Shown here: in pieces, positions 1-8,534 of the stretch
How positions within the stretch are numbered: position 1 is the stretch's first letter
Layout: every line of letters starts with the position of its first letter
NCBI GenBank assembly: GCA_030685215.1
Contig: JAUXQB010000148.1
Span: 1-35,934 of the forward strand
DNA from: Actinomycetota bacterium
Lineage (GTDB): Bacteria > Actinomycetota > Acidimicrobiia > Acidimicrobiales > Ilumatobacteraceae
DNA: 35,934 bases
Direction of reading: 5' to 3'
The notes under the pieces: model-generated
Seen by the model: the letters and a program-made list of their open reading frames with translations, nothing else
Database searches by the model: none
What the model was told of the DNA's origin: nothing
Position numbers and translations under genes: made by a program

Positions 1-576
1 TCGTGCGCCGGTGGCGGGGTCGAACCGGCCGACCAGGTTCCACATGCCGTCACCGTCGAGCCACCACCGTGCCCGGGTGGCCCGCCGCTGACGCTCCAGT
101 TGAGCGAGGCCGTCGTCGGCGCGCACCTGACGCACCACCTGCTCGACCGTGCGTCGGAACTGGCCGGAAGTTTGCTCACCAGCGGCGAGCGCCAGCCGTT
201 CACCATGGCCGGCCACCGCAGCACGCTCCGTAGCGGACAGGTCGGCCGTCGCGCGAGCGACGATGTCGACACGATCACCACTGGTCGCACCCGCAGCCAG
301 AGCGGCGCCAAGTTCGGGAACGGCATCGCAGGTGGCGGCACGCTCGCGTAGCCGTTCGGCAGAGGTCAACGAGGAGCGTGTCGCCTTGGACACGACCTCC
401 TGCGGGAACAGTGCCGGTTCGGCAGCGGCAAGTTCGTCGAGCCGGCGCACCACCTCGATCTCGCGGGCGTCGAGCAGCCCGCGCACGGCGACAATCGCCA
501 CGAGTTCCGCGCGGCAGGCGGCCACATCGGGCAGCTCGTCAGCAACGATCAGCGGTCGCAGCGCCTCCACATCCAT
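1..576 (-). CDS. DUF222 / 13E12-repeat family protein (N-terminal part, runs off the window)
   Basis: The 192 visible codons start at an ATG at 576 and remain open to the window edge, so the C-terminus is missing. The sequence is alanine- and arginine-rich and mostly helical, and ends with WWLDGDGMWNLVGRFDPATG, a stretch typical of the DUF222 domain. Family knowledge: DUF222 proteins (REP13E12 type) are multicopy in Actinobacteria and usually carry a C-terminal HNH endonuclease motif; that part lies outside the window, so nuclease activity cannot be checked. The biological role of the family is poorly known. It lies 49 bases downstream of the MFS gene on the same strand, and no separate promoter is evident. 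Confidence 0.85.
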   Translation of the reverse strand, partial: MDVEALRPLIVADELPDVAACRAELVAIVAVRGLLDAREIEVVRRLDELAAAEPALFPQEVVSKATRSSLTSAERLRERAATCDAVPELGAALAAGATSGDRVDIVARATADLSATERAAVAGHGERLALAAGEQTSGQFRRTVEQVVRQVRADDGLAQLERQRRATRARWWLDGDGMWNLVGRFDPATGAR

Positions 577-625
577 ACGAACAATCGTACGCAAGGGGTG
601 TCACAGAGTTCCTCGGTGCTGTTGC

Positions 626-1939
626 CTAGCGCTCGACGATCGGCTCGATGACGGGGTCGACGGCCGGGGCGACCGGCTCGGCGGGGGAGCGCGGGTGGCG
701 GTCGCCGTGGGCGGTGCCCCAGAAGATGAAGCCGGCGGCGAGGCAGATGAACACCAGGACGTACGTGGCGAACGGGCGAACGGTGCCGTCGAAGGCACCG
801 CTGGCCAGGCCGCCGAGCAGTGCGCCACCGGCGGCAGTGACGGTGGCGATGATGGCCGAGGCGGTGCCGGCCACGTGCGGCACGGGGGTCATCGCCAACG
901 TGTTGCTGTTCGGCGACAGCCCTTGCGCGATGGGGATCACCAAGCACAGCGCCAGCGAGAACAGCCAGAAGTTCGGCTTCCCGTTGCCGGTGAAGGAGAT
1001 GATGGCGAGGGCGGAGGCGGCCACGACGCCGGCCACGGCAGTGCGGCGCAGCAGGCGGGTGACACCCACGCGATTGACGAGCCGGGCGTTGTTGAGCGAG
1101 TTGACCGCGAGCAGCACCGCGATGGCACCGAAGAACAGGGGGAACCAGGTGCCGTAGCCGTACACGTCTTCGAGGATCACTTCCGACCCTGCGAGGTAGG
1201 TGGTCATGGTGGCGAACAGGAACGTCATCGCGATCGTGAGGGCCATGGTCTGGCGGTGGGTGACCACTTCCCGCCCGGCCTGGCCGACGGCACGCCAGGT
1301 GAACGGTCGCCGCCGCTCCGGCGGCAGGGTCTCGGGCAGTCGCCGCGCCCACACCATCAGCACGCCGGCCATCAGCGCCGGGAACCAGAACACGGCTCGC
1401 CAGGGCAGAAATGCAATGAGCCCGGCGCCGAGGCCGGGAGCGACGATGGGCACCAGCAGGAACACGGCCATGATCATCGACATCAGGCGCGCCATCGCGT
1501 CGCCCTCGTAGCGATCTCGGATCATTGCCACACTGAGCGACCGCGGCCCGGCGGCGCCGAGGCCCCACACGAACCGTGAAATGACGATCAGTTGCCACGA
1601 CGGAGCGAGCGCGGCAGTGGCCGCGCTGACCCCGTAGAGCGCGAGGCCGGCGTAGATGGGGATGCGTCGACCGAAGCGGTCGGAGGCGGGACCGTACAAC
1701 CACGGCCCGGCAGCCATGCCGAGGAAGTAGGCGGTGACGATCCAGGTGACCTGCGTGGAGTCGGGCGCCATGCCGAACTGCTCGCGGATCTCGGGGAACG
1801 CGGGCAACATCAAGTCGATGCCGAGCGCTGTGGTGGCCATCAGCGCGGTGACGAGCAGGATGAACTCGCGCCCGGTGGCGACGCCCTTCTCCTTCGCCGG
1901 CGCGCCGCCGGTGTCGAGTGCAGGTTCGGTCAGCGCCAC
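626..1939 (-). CDS. MFS drug-type exporter (Bcr/CflA-like DHA1 family)
   Basis: This 437-residue protein has about 12 hydrophobic segments, the usual length for a DHA1 drug:H+ antiporter. The motif between helices 2 and 3 is visible as GPASDRFGRRIPIYAG (about residues 83-98), and the first helix carries GIDLMLPAFPEI, where Bcr/CflA members have a similar D-(M/L)-LPA-P pattern. A conserved arginine-containing stretch follows helix 4 (GAAGPRSLSVAMIRDRYEG). It probably exports a small toxic compound across the inner membrane, but the substrate cannot be told. The start is GTG at 1939 with no clear ribosome site, so a slightly shorter start is possible. The amidohydrolase gene lies 49 bases upstream on the same strand and may be co-transcribed. 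Confidence 0.88.
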   Translation of the reverse strand: MALTEPALDTGGAPAKEKGVATGREFILLVTALMATTALGIDLMLPAFPEIREQFGMAPDSTQVTWIVTAYFLGMAAGPWLYGPASDRFGRRIPIYAGLALYGVSAATAALAPSWQLIVISRFVWGLGAAGPRSLSVAMIRDRYEGDAMARLMSMIMAVFLLVPIVAPGLGAGLIAFLPWRAVFWFPALMAGVLMVWARRLPETLPPERRRPFTWRAVGQAGREVVTHRQTMALTIAMTFLFATMTTYLAGSEVILEDVYGYGTWFPLFFGAIAVLLAVNSLNNARLVNRVGVTRLLRRTAVAGVVAASALAIISFTGNGKPNFWLFSLALCLVIPIAQGLSPNSNTLAMTPVPHVAGTASAIIATVTAAGGALLGGLASGAFDGTVRPFATYVLVFICLAAGFIFWGTAHGDRHPRSPAEPVAPAVDPVIEPIVER

Positions 1940-1988
1940 TCGATCACGATAAGAGCGAGGCGCCGGTTTGCCAGCATCTCGACCGATG

Positions 1989-3008
1989 TCACTGTCGGTC
2001 GACAGGGAGGCGGTACACCCGGGCGGCGGTGTCGTGGAACAACGCCTGCTGCTCGGCCTCGGAGAACCCGGCGGCGATCTTCTTCAGCCCGTTCCACAGC
2101 ACGCCGTAGGAGAGCGACCAGCGATCCACGGGGAAGTTCGACTCGAACATGCAACGGTCGGGGCCGAAGCAGTCGATGGTGTGCAGGTACCACTCGCGCT
2201 GCACCTCCACGAACTCGTCCGACGTGGGCGGTCGTTGTGCCGTGTCCCAGCCGAAGCCGTTGTCGGGCATCGCCAACCCGCCCAGCTTCGCGACCACGTT
2301 GGGGCAGGTGGCGATCTCGGCGATGTCGGCGCGCCACTGCGCACGGATCTCGTCGCGCCGCGCGGCGTACGGTCCGACACCGATCGGCGTGCCGAAGTGG
2401 TCGAGCACCATCGTGGTCTGCGGGGCAGCCCGCGCCAGTCCGAGGAAATCGCGGTTCTGATAGTGGTAGTGCCACGTGTCGTAGGTGAGGCCGCGGTCGC
2501 CCAGGCGCACGACACCGCGCACGAAGGCGGGGTCGTCGGCCAGGTCGCGCGGGGCATGGCCCGGAATGCGCATCACTTCCGGGTGATCCGCGCGGGCGAG
2601 CGCGTGCCGGATGCCCTTGAACAGTTCGCCACCCGCCTCGGCGTGCAGGTCGAGCTGGTCGTCGAGATCAGGGCGGCGCAGATCGGTCGACGCGACGATG
2701 CCTCCGATGAGCCGGGTCGGGTCGCCGGCGGCCTGCGCCGACACGAACTCGGTCTCGCCCAGCGACTGCAGGTGTTCGGGCGCGCTGCGGTCGTAGGCGG
2801 CGCCGCACTCGACGAACACCGTCCGCACGACACGGTGACCGGACGCGATGTCGGCCTGCAGATCGGACAGTCCGTAGCGGAGGCCCTGCCCGGCCGGCCA
2901 CAGGTGGTGGTGCGGGTCGATGATGGGGCGCTGCGGGTCGATGGCCGCTTCCACGACGAGGTCGAGCCAGGGTTGGGTCCCGGGCGCGGGGCGCTCCGTG
3001 GGGGTCAT
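1989..3008 (-). CDS. Amidohydrolase (COG3618-type, TIM-barrel metal hydrolase; possible sugar lactonase)
   Basis: This 339-residue protein begins at the ATG at 3008. The open frame extends further upstream but runs antisense through the VOC gene, so this start is chosen. The metal-binding pair sits in IIDPHHHLWP near the N-terminus, and the C-terminal part has the family stretch MFESNFPVDRW, followed by a helix ending in ARVYRL. Family 2 amidohydrolases include L-fuconolactonase, 4-sulfomuconolactonase and 2-pyrone-4,6-dicarboxylate hydrolase. The length and HxH motif fit, but the substrate is not determined. It is divergent from the VOC gene across 114 bases. A lactonase role would complement the fucose-type genes near 26 kb, but that is only inference. 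Confidence 0.8.
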   Translation of the reverse strand: MTPTERPAPGTQPWLDLVVEAAIDPQRPIIDPHHHLWPAGQGLRYGLSDLQADIASGHRVVRTVFVECGAAYDRSAPEHLQSLGETEFVSAQAAGDPTRLIGGIVASTDLRRPDLDDQLDLHAEAGGELFKGIRHALARADHPEVMRIPGHAPRDLADDPAFVRGVVRLGDRGLTYDTWHYHYQNRDFLGLARAAPQTTMVLDHFGTPIGVGPYAARRDEIRAQWRADIAEIATCPNVVAKLGGLAMPDNGFGWDTAQRPPTSDEFVEVQREWYLHTIDCFGPDRCMFESNFPVDRWSLSYGVLWNGLKKIAAGFSEAEQQALFHDTAARVYRLPVDRQ

Positions 3009-3122
3009 GGCCGGCTCACGCGGCCGAACGTACCAGATGGATTCCGGGCGTCGTCCCGATCCGAGCGGGTACCGGTTCGGCGTACGATCGGCGGGAACCG
3101 ACTCGATCCGGAGGACCCCACC

Positions 3123-3530
3123 ATGCCGATCACGACGGGTTTCAACCATGTGGCCACGCTCACCACCGACATCGAGCGCCACGCCGCGTTCTACGGTCAG
3201 GTGTTCGGCGCCGAGGTCACCTTCCGGATGGATGCCACGCCCGATCACCCCCGCATGTTCATCCTCGACCTCGGTGGCGGTGCTGCGCTCAACGTGTTCG
3301 AGGTGTCGGCCGACGAGATGATCGGCGAGCGCAGACGGCAGGGCGGGCGTGGTGCCATCGACCACTTCGGGCTGGCGGTCGAGTCACGAGCCGCGCTCGA
3401 CGAGGTGCGTCAGCGGCTGGTCGACGCGGGCGCCGACATCGGGGAGATCCAGCGCCTCGGCAACGAGTGGTCGCTGTTCTTCCGCGACGTCGACGGCATG
3501 GAGCTCGAGGTCTGCGCGCACGCAGACTGA
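3123..3530 (+). CDS. VOC (glyoxalase/bleomycin resistance/dioxygenase fold) protein
   Basis: This 135-residue protein is one vicinal-oxygen-chelate domain made of two beta-alpha-beta-beta-beta units. The first module starts NHVATLTTDIERHAAFY (His9) and the second IDHFGLAVES (His81), and the fold closes with RDVDGMELEV (Glu127/Glu129). His and Glu at these places are the usual metal ligands, so a metal-dependent lyase, isomerase or dioxygenase is likely, though the reaction cannot be named. The start is ATG at 3123. It is convergent with the nitroreductase at 3537, leaving only 6 bases between the stops. It may work with the divergent amidohydrolase, but nothing in the sequence proves this. 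Confidence 0.85.
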   Translation: MPITTGFNHVATLTTDIERHAAFYGQVFGAEVTFRMDATPDHPRMFILDLGGGAALNVFEVSADEMIGERRRQGGRGAIDHFGLAVESRAALDEVRQRLVDAGADIGEIQRLGNEWSLFFRDVDGMELEVCAHAD

Positions 3531-3536
3531 CCGCGG

Positions 3537-3980
3537 TCAGCGCGGCGAGGCCACCAGCACCGGGATGACACGGTCGGTCTTGGCCTGGTACTCGGCGTAG
3601 TTGGGGAACACAGCCACCGAACGCTCCCACCACAGGGCTCGCTCCTCGCCGGTGACCTCGCGCACGGTGACGGCGAACGGCGCCGGGCCGTCCTGCACGG
3701 TGACGTTCTCCGGGTCGGCGACGAGGTTGTTGTACCAGACCGGGTTGGTGGGCGCGCCGCCCATCGACGCGACGAGTGCGTACTCGCCGTCGTGCTCCAC
3801 GCGCATGAGTGCGATCTTGCGCACGTTGCCGGAGGTCTTGCCCTTCATCGTGACGATGATGACCGGGATGCCCGTGTCGCGCAGCGTGTTGGCCTCGGTG
3901 CCACCCGACCGCTCGTACGCCTCGACCTGGTCGCGGACCCACTGCATTGCACTCGGAACGTATTCGCCTTCGATGGTCAT
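3537..3980 (-). CDS. Deazaflavin (F420)-dependent nitroreductase family protein (Ddn-like)
   Basis: This 147-residue protein belongs to the split beta-barrel DUF385/Ddn family. Family signatures are visible: IVTMKGKTSGNVRKIALMRV, then DGEYALVASMGGAPTNPVWYNNL, then ERALWWERSVAVFPNYAEYQ near the C-terminus. Known members use reduced cofactor F420 (or bind flavin) to reduce quinones, nitro groups or other activated double bonds, usually at the membrane. The start at 3980 is an ATG opening MTIEGEYVPSAMQ; longer in-frame starts would overlap the dienelactone hydrolase gene. It is divergent from that hydrolase across 64 bases. Together with the PPOX protein at 13429 it suggests, but does not prove, that the host makes F420. 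Confidence 0.85.
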   Translation of the reverse strand: MTIEGEYVPSAMQWVRDQVEAYERSGGTEANTLRDTGIPVIIVTMKGKTSGNVRKIALMRVEHDGEYALVASMGGAPTNPVWYNNLVADPENVTVQDGPAPFAVTVREVTGEERALWWERSVAVFPNYAEYQAKTDRVIPVLVASPR

Positions 3981-4044
3981 GCGGGCCAGGCTATGCCACC
4001 TCGCCGGCTCACGGCCACGGTGTGCCGGGTGGGAGACTGAGCGG

Positions 4045-4776
4045 GTGATCGAACGCGAACTCGACATCCGCACCGCCGACGGCGAGATGAAGACCTTCAT
4101 CTTCCATCCGGAACACGATGGCCCGCACCCGGTGGTGCTGTACCTGATGGACGCCCCGAGCGTCCGACCCGCGCTGAAGGACATGGCGTCGCGGCTGGCG
4201 ACCGCCGGCTACTACGTGATGCTGCCCTACCTGTTCTACCGCGGCGGCCCGTTCCGCGAGTTCGGGATGAGCGACGACGACATGCACGCGCGGCGCGAGC
4301 TGATGGCCACCGTCACTCCCACGAACATCGTCGGCGACGCGCAGGCGATGCTCGACATCGCGGCCGCCGATCCGGCGGCGCGAGACGGAGCGGTCGGCGC
4401 GGTCGGCTTCTGCATGAGTGGTGGCCTCGTGCTCGCGTTGGCGAAGGCGATGCCCGAACGGGTGGCAGCGGTGGCCTCCATCCACGGTGCGTGGATGGTG
4501 CGCGACACTCCCGACTCGCCGCACCTCGGCCTCGATGCCGCGCGCGCCGAGGTCTACCTCGGTTGGGCCGACAACGACCCCACCGCCCCCGCGGAGCAGC
4601 TCGACGTGGTGCGCGCTGCGCTCGATGCCGCTGGTGTGCGATACACGTTCGACTTCTACACCGATGCCGTGCACGGCTACGCCCCGCGTGGCGAGCGCTA
4701 CAACCGTCGCGCGTCGGAACAGCACTGGGAGCGGGTGCACTCGATGCTGCGCCGCAACGTGGATCAGCCCGGCTGA
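4045..4776 (+). CDS. Dienelactone hydrolase family protein
   Basis: This 243-residue alpha/beta hydrolase starts at a GTG at 4045. The nucleophile motif is GFCMSGG with Cys123 in place of serine, characteristic of dienelactone hydrolases. The acid is Asp176 or Asp178 in GWADNDPTAP and the base His210 in AVHGYAPRG. Carboxymethylenebutenolidase opens dienelactone to maleylacetate in chloroaromatic breakdown, but many homologues act on other esters or lactones and no chlorocatechol genes are nearby. The length matches the family. It is convergent with the APC permease and the two genes overlap by 13 bases at their 3' ends. Confidence 0.85.
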   Translation: MIERELDIRTADGEMKTFIFHPEHDGPHPVVLYLMDAPSVRPALKDMASRLATAGYYVMLPYLFYRGGPFREFGMSDDDMHARRELMATVTPTNIVGDAQAMLDIAAADPAARDGAVGAVGFCMSGGLVLALAKAMPERVAAVASIHGAWMVRDTPDSPHLGLDAARAEVYLGWADNDPTAPAEQLDVVRAALDAAGVRYTFDFYTDAVHGYAPRGERYNRRASEQHWERVHSMLRRNVDQPG

Positions 4777-6005
4777 CGGCGGGCGAGCACACGCACCACC
4801 AGACCCACGAGCAACGTCGCCGCGCCGGTGAGCACGACCCGCGGGGGCAGCGCGGCCACGAGCACGATGCACCCGACGAGACCGACCACGGCCACTGCTC
4901 GGCGCCGCTGTCGCACGTCAGGCAGCGTGAGCGCAGCGGCGTTGGTGATGGCGTAGTAGGTGAGCACGGCGACGCCGGAGATGCCGATGGCGCTGCGCAG
5001 GTCGAGCACCGTGATGAGGCCGATGATGACGGCAGCGAGGGTGAGCTCCGCCCGCAGCGGCAGCGAACGGGTGGGGTGCACGTGTGCGAACCAGTGCGGC
5101 AGCTCGCGGTCGCGCGCCATCGCCAGCGCCGTGCGCGACACGCCCGGGATCAGGTTCAGCAGCACGCCCAGCGCGGCCACCCCGGCGCCGATGCGAACCA
5201 CTCCCGCCACGACGTCGAATCGACCCGCCTCGGCCACCAGACGCAGCGGTGCGGTGGCGTCGCCGAGGTCGGTGGCGGGCACCACGGCCAGGGTGGTGAC
5301 GCCGACCACGGCGTACACGACGAGCACCGCGCCCAACGCCCACGCGATGGCGCGAGGAATGGTGATGGCGGGGTCACGCACCTCTTCGCCGAGTGTGGCG
5401 ATGCGTGCGTAACCGGCGAACGCGAAGAACAGGAAGCCCGCGGACCGCAGCATGTCGAAGGCGCCTGAATCGATGGGAGTGATGCGGCCGAGGTCGGCGG
5501 CCGGACTCGACCACCCGGCGAGCACCACCCCGGTGAGCGCGGTGAGCGACACGATCATCAGCACGCGGGTGACCGCCACCGTGCGCGACAGCCCGCCGAT
5601 GTTCACCAGTGTGATGCCGGCGACCGCAGCGATCGCCATCGCCACGTCGTGCTCGGGCCACAGGTAGGCGCCGACGGTCAGCGCCATCGCTGCACACGAC
5701 GCTGTCTTGCCGACCACGAAACCCCAGCCCGCGAGGTATCCCCAGATCGGTCCGAGCTGCCGGCGCCCGTAGAGGTACGTGCCGCCGGCCTGCGGGTGCG
5801 TCGCTGCGAGCTGCGCCGACGACGACGCGTTGCAGAACGCGACCAGGGCGGCGACGACCAGGCCGACGAGCAGGCCGGTGCCGGCGGCCTCCGCTGCGGG
5901 TGCCCAGGCGGCGAACACGCCGGCGCCGATCATCGAGCCGGCGCCGATGATCACCGCGTCGGAGAGGCCGAGCGTTCGCTGCAACTCTCCCGATCGGCCG
6001 GCCAC
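4764..6005 (-). CDS. APC-superfamily amino acid / amine permease
   Basis: This 413-residue membrane protein has about 12 hydrophobic segments. The unwound first helix carries AVIIGAGSMIGAGVFAAW, the glycine-rich substrate-binding signature of amino acid-polyamine-organocation transporters. Further signatures are GYARIATLGEEVRDPAITIP (helix 6 and following loop) and NLIPGVSRTALAMARDRELP. It probably imports or exchanges an amino acid or amine using the ion gradient; the substrate is unknown. The length is slightly short compared with classical APC members (about 450-500). The start is ATG at 6005, and the divergent transglycosylase gene begins 56 bases away. Confidence 0.87.
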   Translation of the reverse strand: MAGRSGELQRTLGLSDAVIIGAGSMIGAGVFAAWAPAAEAAGTGLLVGLVVAALVAFCNASSSAQLAATHPQAGGTYLYGRRQLGPIWGYLAGWGFVVGKTASCAAMALTVGAYLWPEHDVAMAIAAVAGITLVNIGGLSRTVAVTRVLMIVSLTALTGVVLAGWSSPAADLGRITPIDSGAFDMLRSAGFLFFAFAGYARIATLGEEVRDPAITIPRAIAWALGAVLVVYAVVGVTTLAVVPATDLGDATAPLRLVAEAGRFDVVAGVVRIGAGVAALGVLLNLIPGVSRTALAMARDRELPHWFAHVHPTRSLPLRAELTLAAVIIGLITVLDLRSAIGISGVAVLTYYAITNAAALTLPDVRQRRRAVAVVGLVGCIVLVAALPPRVVLTGAATLLVGLVVRVLARRQPG

Positions 6006-6061
6006 ACGGCGAAGCTACCTGCCGCCACGGCCAGCGGCAGCCACCGTGACACACTCGGGCG

Positions 6062-7024
6062 ATGTCGCCGCGAGGGGTCGTTCTGTGCGTGGTAGCGCTG
6101 GCCATCGCCGGCTGTGCCGCCGACGGCGCGCGCGGCAGCGGCTCGACGCTGCCGCCCGACTCGGTGGCGACCACCGCCGCTCCCGACACCAGTGCGGAGG
6201 CGACCTCGACGTCCACCGTCGTCGCCGCCGACGAATGGGCCGACGCGTCGTCGCTGGCCGCGGCCCTCTCCGAGATCGAAGCCGGGATACGCGCACCGGG
6301 AGCAACCGCTGCAGAGCTGGCGGACCTCGGGCGCCGCCAGCAGCTCGCGTACCGCACCGTCAACCGCAACCCCGAGTGGCACGCCGAACTGCTGGAACTG
6401 GTCGACCCGGTGGCGGTCGGCCCGCTCACGCACCACCTCGTCGCTCGTCAGGCGCAGGTCGACCACGCTGCCGGGCGAGCACCGGGCGAGCCGGTCACCG
6501 AGATCCCGGCCTGGACCATCGTCGCGCCGCTCGCCGCCGACGAGCTGCGCGGGTACTACGCGGAGGCGGAAGCGGCCACCGGTGTGCCGTGGCAGTTCCT
6601 CGCCGCGATCCACTTCCAGGAGACGCGGATGGGTCGTGTGGTGGGCGTGTCGTCGGCCGGGGCGGTGGGGCCGATGCAGTTCCTCCCGTCCACCTGGGCG
6701 CAGTGCTGCGCGGGCGACCCGACGGTGGCGCGCGACGCCATCCTCGGCGCGGCTCACTACCTGGTGCTGCGTGGCGCGCCGGCCGACATGCGAGCCGCGC
6801 TGTACGGCTACAACCCGAACGACGGTTACGTCGGCGCGGTGATGGCGTATGCGCAGAACATGATCGACGACGAACGCGCGTACCTCGGCTATCACGGCTG
6901 GGAGGTCTTCTTCGCCAGCAGCGCCGGCACCGTGCGGCTGCCGGTGGGCTTCACGGCCGCTCAGCCGATCGCCGTCGAGGCCTACGTACGCGACCATCCC
7001 GACGACCTGCTGCCCGCAACGTGA
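6062..7024 (+). CDS. Lipoprotein lytic transglycosylase (SLT/MltB-like)
   Basis: This 320-residue predicted lipoprotein has a short hydrophobic signal with lipobox LAIAGC (lipidated Cys18), then a Ser/Thr/Ala-rich linker to about residue 55. The catalytic domain occupies the C-terminal half: AAIHFQETRMGRVVG with the probable catalytic Glu187, AGAVGPMQFLPSTWAQ, and YNPNDGYVGAVMAYAQNM. These match goose-lysozyme-like soluble transglycosylases, which cleave the MurNAc-GlcNAc bond of peptidoglycan and leave 1,6-anhydro ends. It should act on the outer face of the membrane. The start is ATG at 6062. Its TGA overlaps the GTG of the downstream kinase-like gene, which implies one transcript and coupled translation. 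Confidence 0.88.
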   Translation: MSPRGVVLCVVALAIAGCAADGARGSGSTLPPDSVATTAAPDTSAEATSTSTVVAADEWADASSLAAALSEIEAGIRAPGATAAELADLGRRQQLAYRTVNRNPEWHAELLELVDPVAVGPLTHHLVARQAQVDHAAGRAPGEPVTEIPAWTIVAPLAADELRGYYAEAEAATGVPWQFLAAIHFQETRMGRVVGVSSAGAVGPMQFLPSTWAQCCAGDPTVARDAILGAAHYLVLRGAPADMRAALYGYNPNDGYVGAVMAYAQNMIDDERAYLGYHGWEVFFASSAGTVRLPVGFTAAQPIAVEAYVRDHPDDLLPAT

Positions 7025-7878
7025 ACGCGAGGGATGTGCGACGTGCGGTGGCCGCTGCGACCTCGGTCGCCGCCGCGCGCGACATGGCCGTCGACGACGC
7101 GGTCGTGCTCAGCGATTCCAACCGGCTCGTCGTCCGCCTGACGCCGTGCGACGGCGGTGCCCGAGTCGCGCCCGAGTCGCACTTCGCGAGCTCGGAACTC
7201 GAGGTCGCGCTCGTCTCGCGGCTCGTCCGGACGGGCAGCCCGGCCGCCGGGCTCGACCCTCGGTTCGTGCCCCGTGTCGTCGTGCGTGACGGCTTCGAGA
7301 TCGCGATGTGGACGCACTTCGAACCCGTGCCGGAGCGAGCGGTCCCGCCGGCCGAGTACGCGAGTGCGCTCGGGCGCCTTCACGTCGGCCTGCGGCAGGT
7401 CGACATCGCCGCGCCGCATGTGATGGATCGAGTTGCGGCCGTGCAGCGAGACGTCGCGAACCGCGACATCACCCCCGATCTGGCCGATGCGGACCGGGTG
7501 CTCCTCGCCGACTCGTTGCGCGACGTGCGCGGATCGATCGTCGATCGGAGGGCGCCGGAACAGCTGCTGCACGGCGAGCCGCACCCGTGGAACCTGCTCG
7601 ACACGAGCGAAGGGCTGCTGTTCATCGACTTCGAGAACACCGCCCGAGGACCCGTCGAGTACGACCTCGCGTGGGTGCCCGACGCGGTCACCACGCACTA
7701 CCCGGGTCTCGATCGCGAGCTGCTCGACGAGTGTCGTGGGCTGGTCCTCGCGATCATCGCGGTGCACCGCTGGCGTCGCGACGACCAGCACCCGAGTGGC
7801 AGACGATCAGGAGTGGCGTTCCTCGACGCCCTTCGCCACGGTCCGCCGTGGCCCGCCCTCGACGAGGTGGTCTGGTGA
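7021..7878 (+). CDS. Aminoglycoside phosphotransferase-fold (APH) family protein
   Basis: This 285-residue protein starts at a GTG that overlaps the transglycosylase stop (GTGA). The catalytic loop reads LLHGEPHPWNLL (His184, Glu186, Asn191), followed by the metal-binding FIDFENTARGP (Asp203) and the helix start VEYDLAWV. In classical APH/choline-kinase enzymes the loop is HGDxHxxN; here the catalytic aspartate position is glutamate, a change I recall in many actinobacterial APH-like proteins. It probably phosphorylates a small alcohol or sugar or is a diverged homologue; antibiotic resistance should not be assumed. The 3' end overlaps the convergent CMD-family gene by 72 bases. Confidence 0.8.
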   Translation: MNARDVRRAVAAATSVAAARDMAVDDAVVLSDSNRLVVRLTPCDGGARVAPESHFASSELEVALVSRLVRTGSPAAGLDPRFVPRVVVRDGFEIAMWTHFEPVPERAVPPAEYASALGRLHVGLRQVDIAAPHVMDRVAAVQRDVANRDITPDLADADRVLLADSLRDVRGSIVDRRAPEQLLHGEPHPWNLLDTSEGLLFIDFENTARGPVEYDLAWVPDAVTTHYPGLDRELLDECRGLVLAIIAVHRWRRDDQHPSGRRSGVAFLDALRHGPPWPALDEVVW

Positions 7879-8484
7879 GGCCCAGCCGCCATGCGAGTGG
7901 TCTGTCACGCCCGGCGTGAGTCCGTGGGAGTAGTCGGTGAATCGTGGAGCGCCTGCTTCGAGGGTGACTCGTGCGCCGTTGGCCGCATAGCTGATGGCGT
8001 GATACCAACCGGCCAGCATGAAGAAGTCGAGCGCCTGCTCGTCCGAGAGATGCGTGCGCAGCCGCTGCCACTGGTCGTCGTCGATGCCCGAGTCGTCGTG
8101 GAGCGCGTCGGTCGCCTCGATCAGGACTCGGTCTCGCTCGTCCGACCAGCACGAGTCGCTCGACGTGCCGCGAGTGAGCGAGGCGACCTGCGTGCGGTCG
8201 AGGCCGACGCGCTCGGCGAAGAACGCGATGTGCACACCCCACTCGTACTCGCAGCGGCACCTCGCACAGGTTCGGCAGATGACGATCTCGCGATCTCTCA
8301 TCGGCAGTGACAGGCGCTTGCTCAGCTCGTAGCCGCCCCACCCGCCCATCGCCGTGGACATCGGGAGGTTGCGCACGAACGTGCGGAACAGCCCGATCGG
8401 TGGCGCCCCGGGCGGCATCATCGCTTCCAGTCGAGCCGCGACCTCGCTGTCGTACGGCGGCTGCAGAGGCTCAATTCGAGGCAT
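7807..8484 (-). CDS. Carboxymuconolactone decarboxylase (CMD/AhpD-fold) family protein
   Basis: This 225-residue all-helical protein carries the family stretch LPMRDREIVICRTCARCRCE followed by YEWGVHIAFF. In AhpD-like proteins a CxxC-xxH arrangement forms the active site; here the cysteines (CRTCARCRC) and the trailing His are present but spaced differently. A second conserved block, DEQALDFFMLAGWYHAISY, follows. Function may be decarboxylation, peroxidase or a redox role; the substrate is unknown. I prefer the ATG at 8484 to the GTG at 8490 because GAGAGG lies at a workable distance only from the ATG. It is divergent from the HxlR regulator with two operator-like sites between, so it is the probable target of that regulator. 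Confidence 0.8.
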   Translation of the reverse strand: MPRIEPLQPPYDSEVAARLEAMMPPGAPPIGLFRTFVRNLPMSTAMGGWGGYELSKRLSLPMRDREIVICRTCARCRCEYEWGVHIAFFAERVGLDRTQVASLTRGTSSDSCWSDERDRVLIEATDALHDDSGIDDDQWQRLRTHLSDEQALDFFMLAGWYHAISYAANGARVTLEAGAPRFTDYSHGLTPGVTDHSHGGWASPDHLVEGGPRRTVAKGVEERHS

Positions 8485-8500
8485 TGTCACCCTCTCTCGT

Positions 8501-8517
8501 GTTTCGGATTACGAAAC
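8501..8517. promoter_or_regulatory. Operator-like palindrome, copy 1 (CMD/HxlR divergent promoter)
   Basis: GTTTCGGATTACGAAAC is a 17-bp palindrome with perfect 6-bp half-sites GTTTCG/CGAAAC. It begins 16 bases upstream of the CMD-family start codon. A second, less perfect copy starts 34 bases further on. Placement between an HxlR-type gene and its divergent neighbour suggests it is the binding site of that regulator. Confidence 0.6.
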
Positions 8518-8534
8518 GTATCGAGGACGATAGT

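Noticed and set aside
1..576. DUF222 gene as evidence of a mobile element or intein
   Set aside because: Only the N-terminal domain is visible, with no repeats, integrase or HNH motif inside the window to support mobility.
149..1579. A 476-codon open frame on the plus strand
   Set aside because: It is antisense to the DUF222 and MFS genes, which have clear motifs; composition is low-complexity Gly/Arg/His.
7021..7878. APH-like gene as an antibiotic resistance gene
   Set aside because: Only the general kinase fold is visible, the catalytic Asp is Glu, and the context is cell-wall turnover rather than a mobile resistance region.
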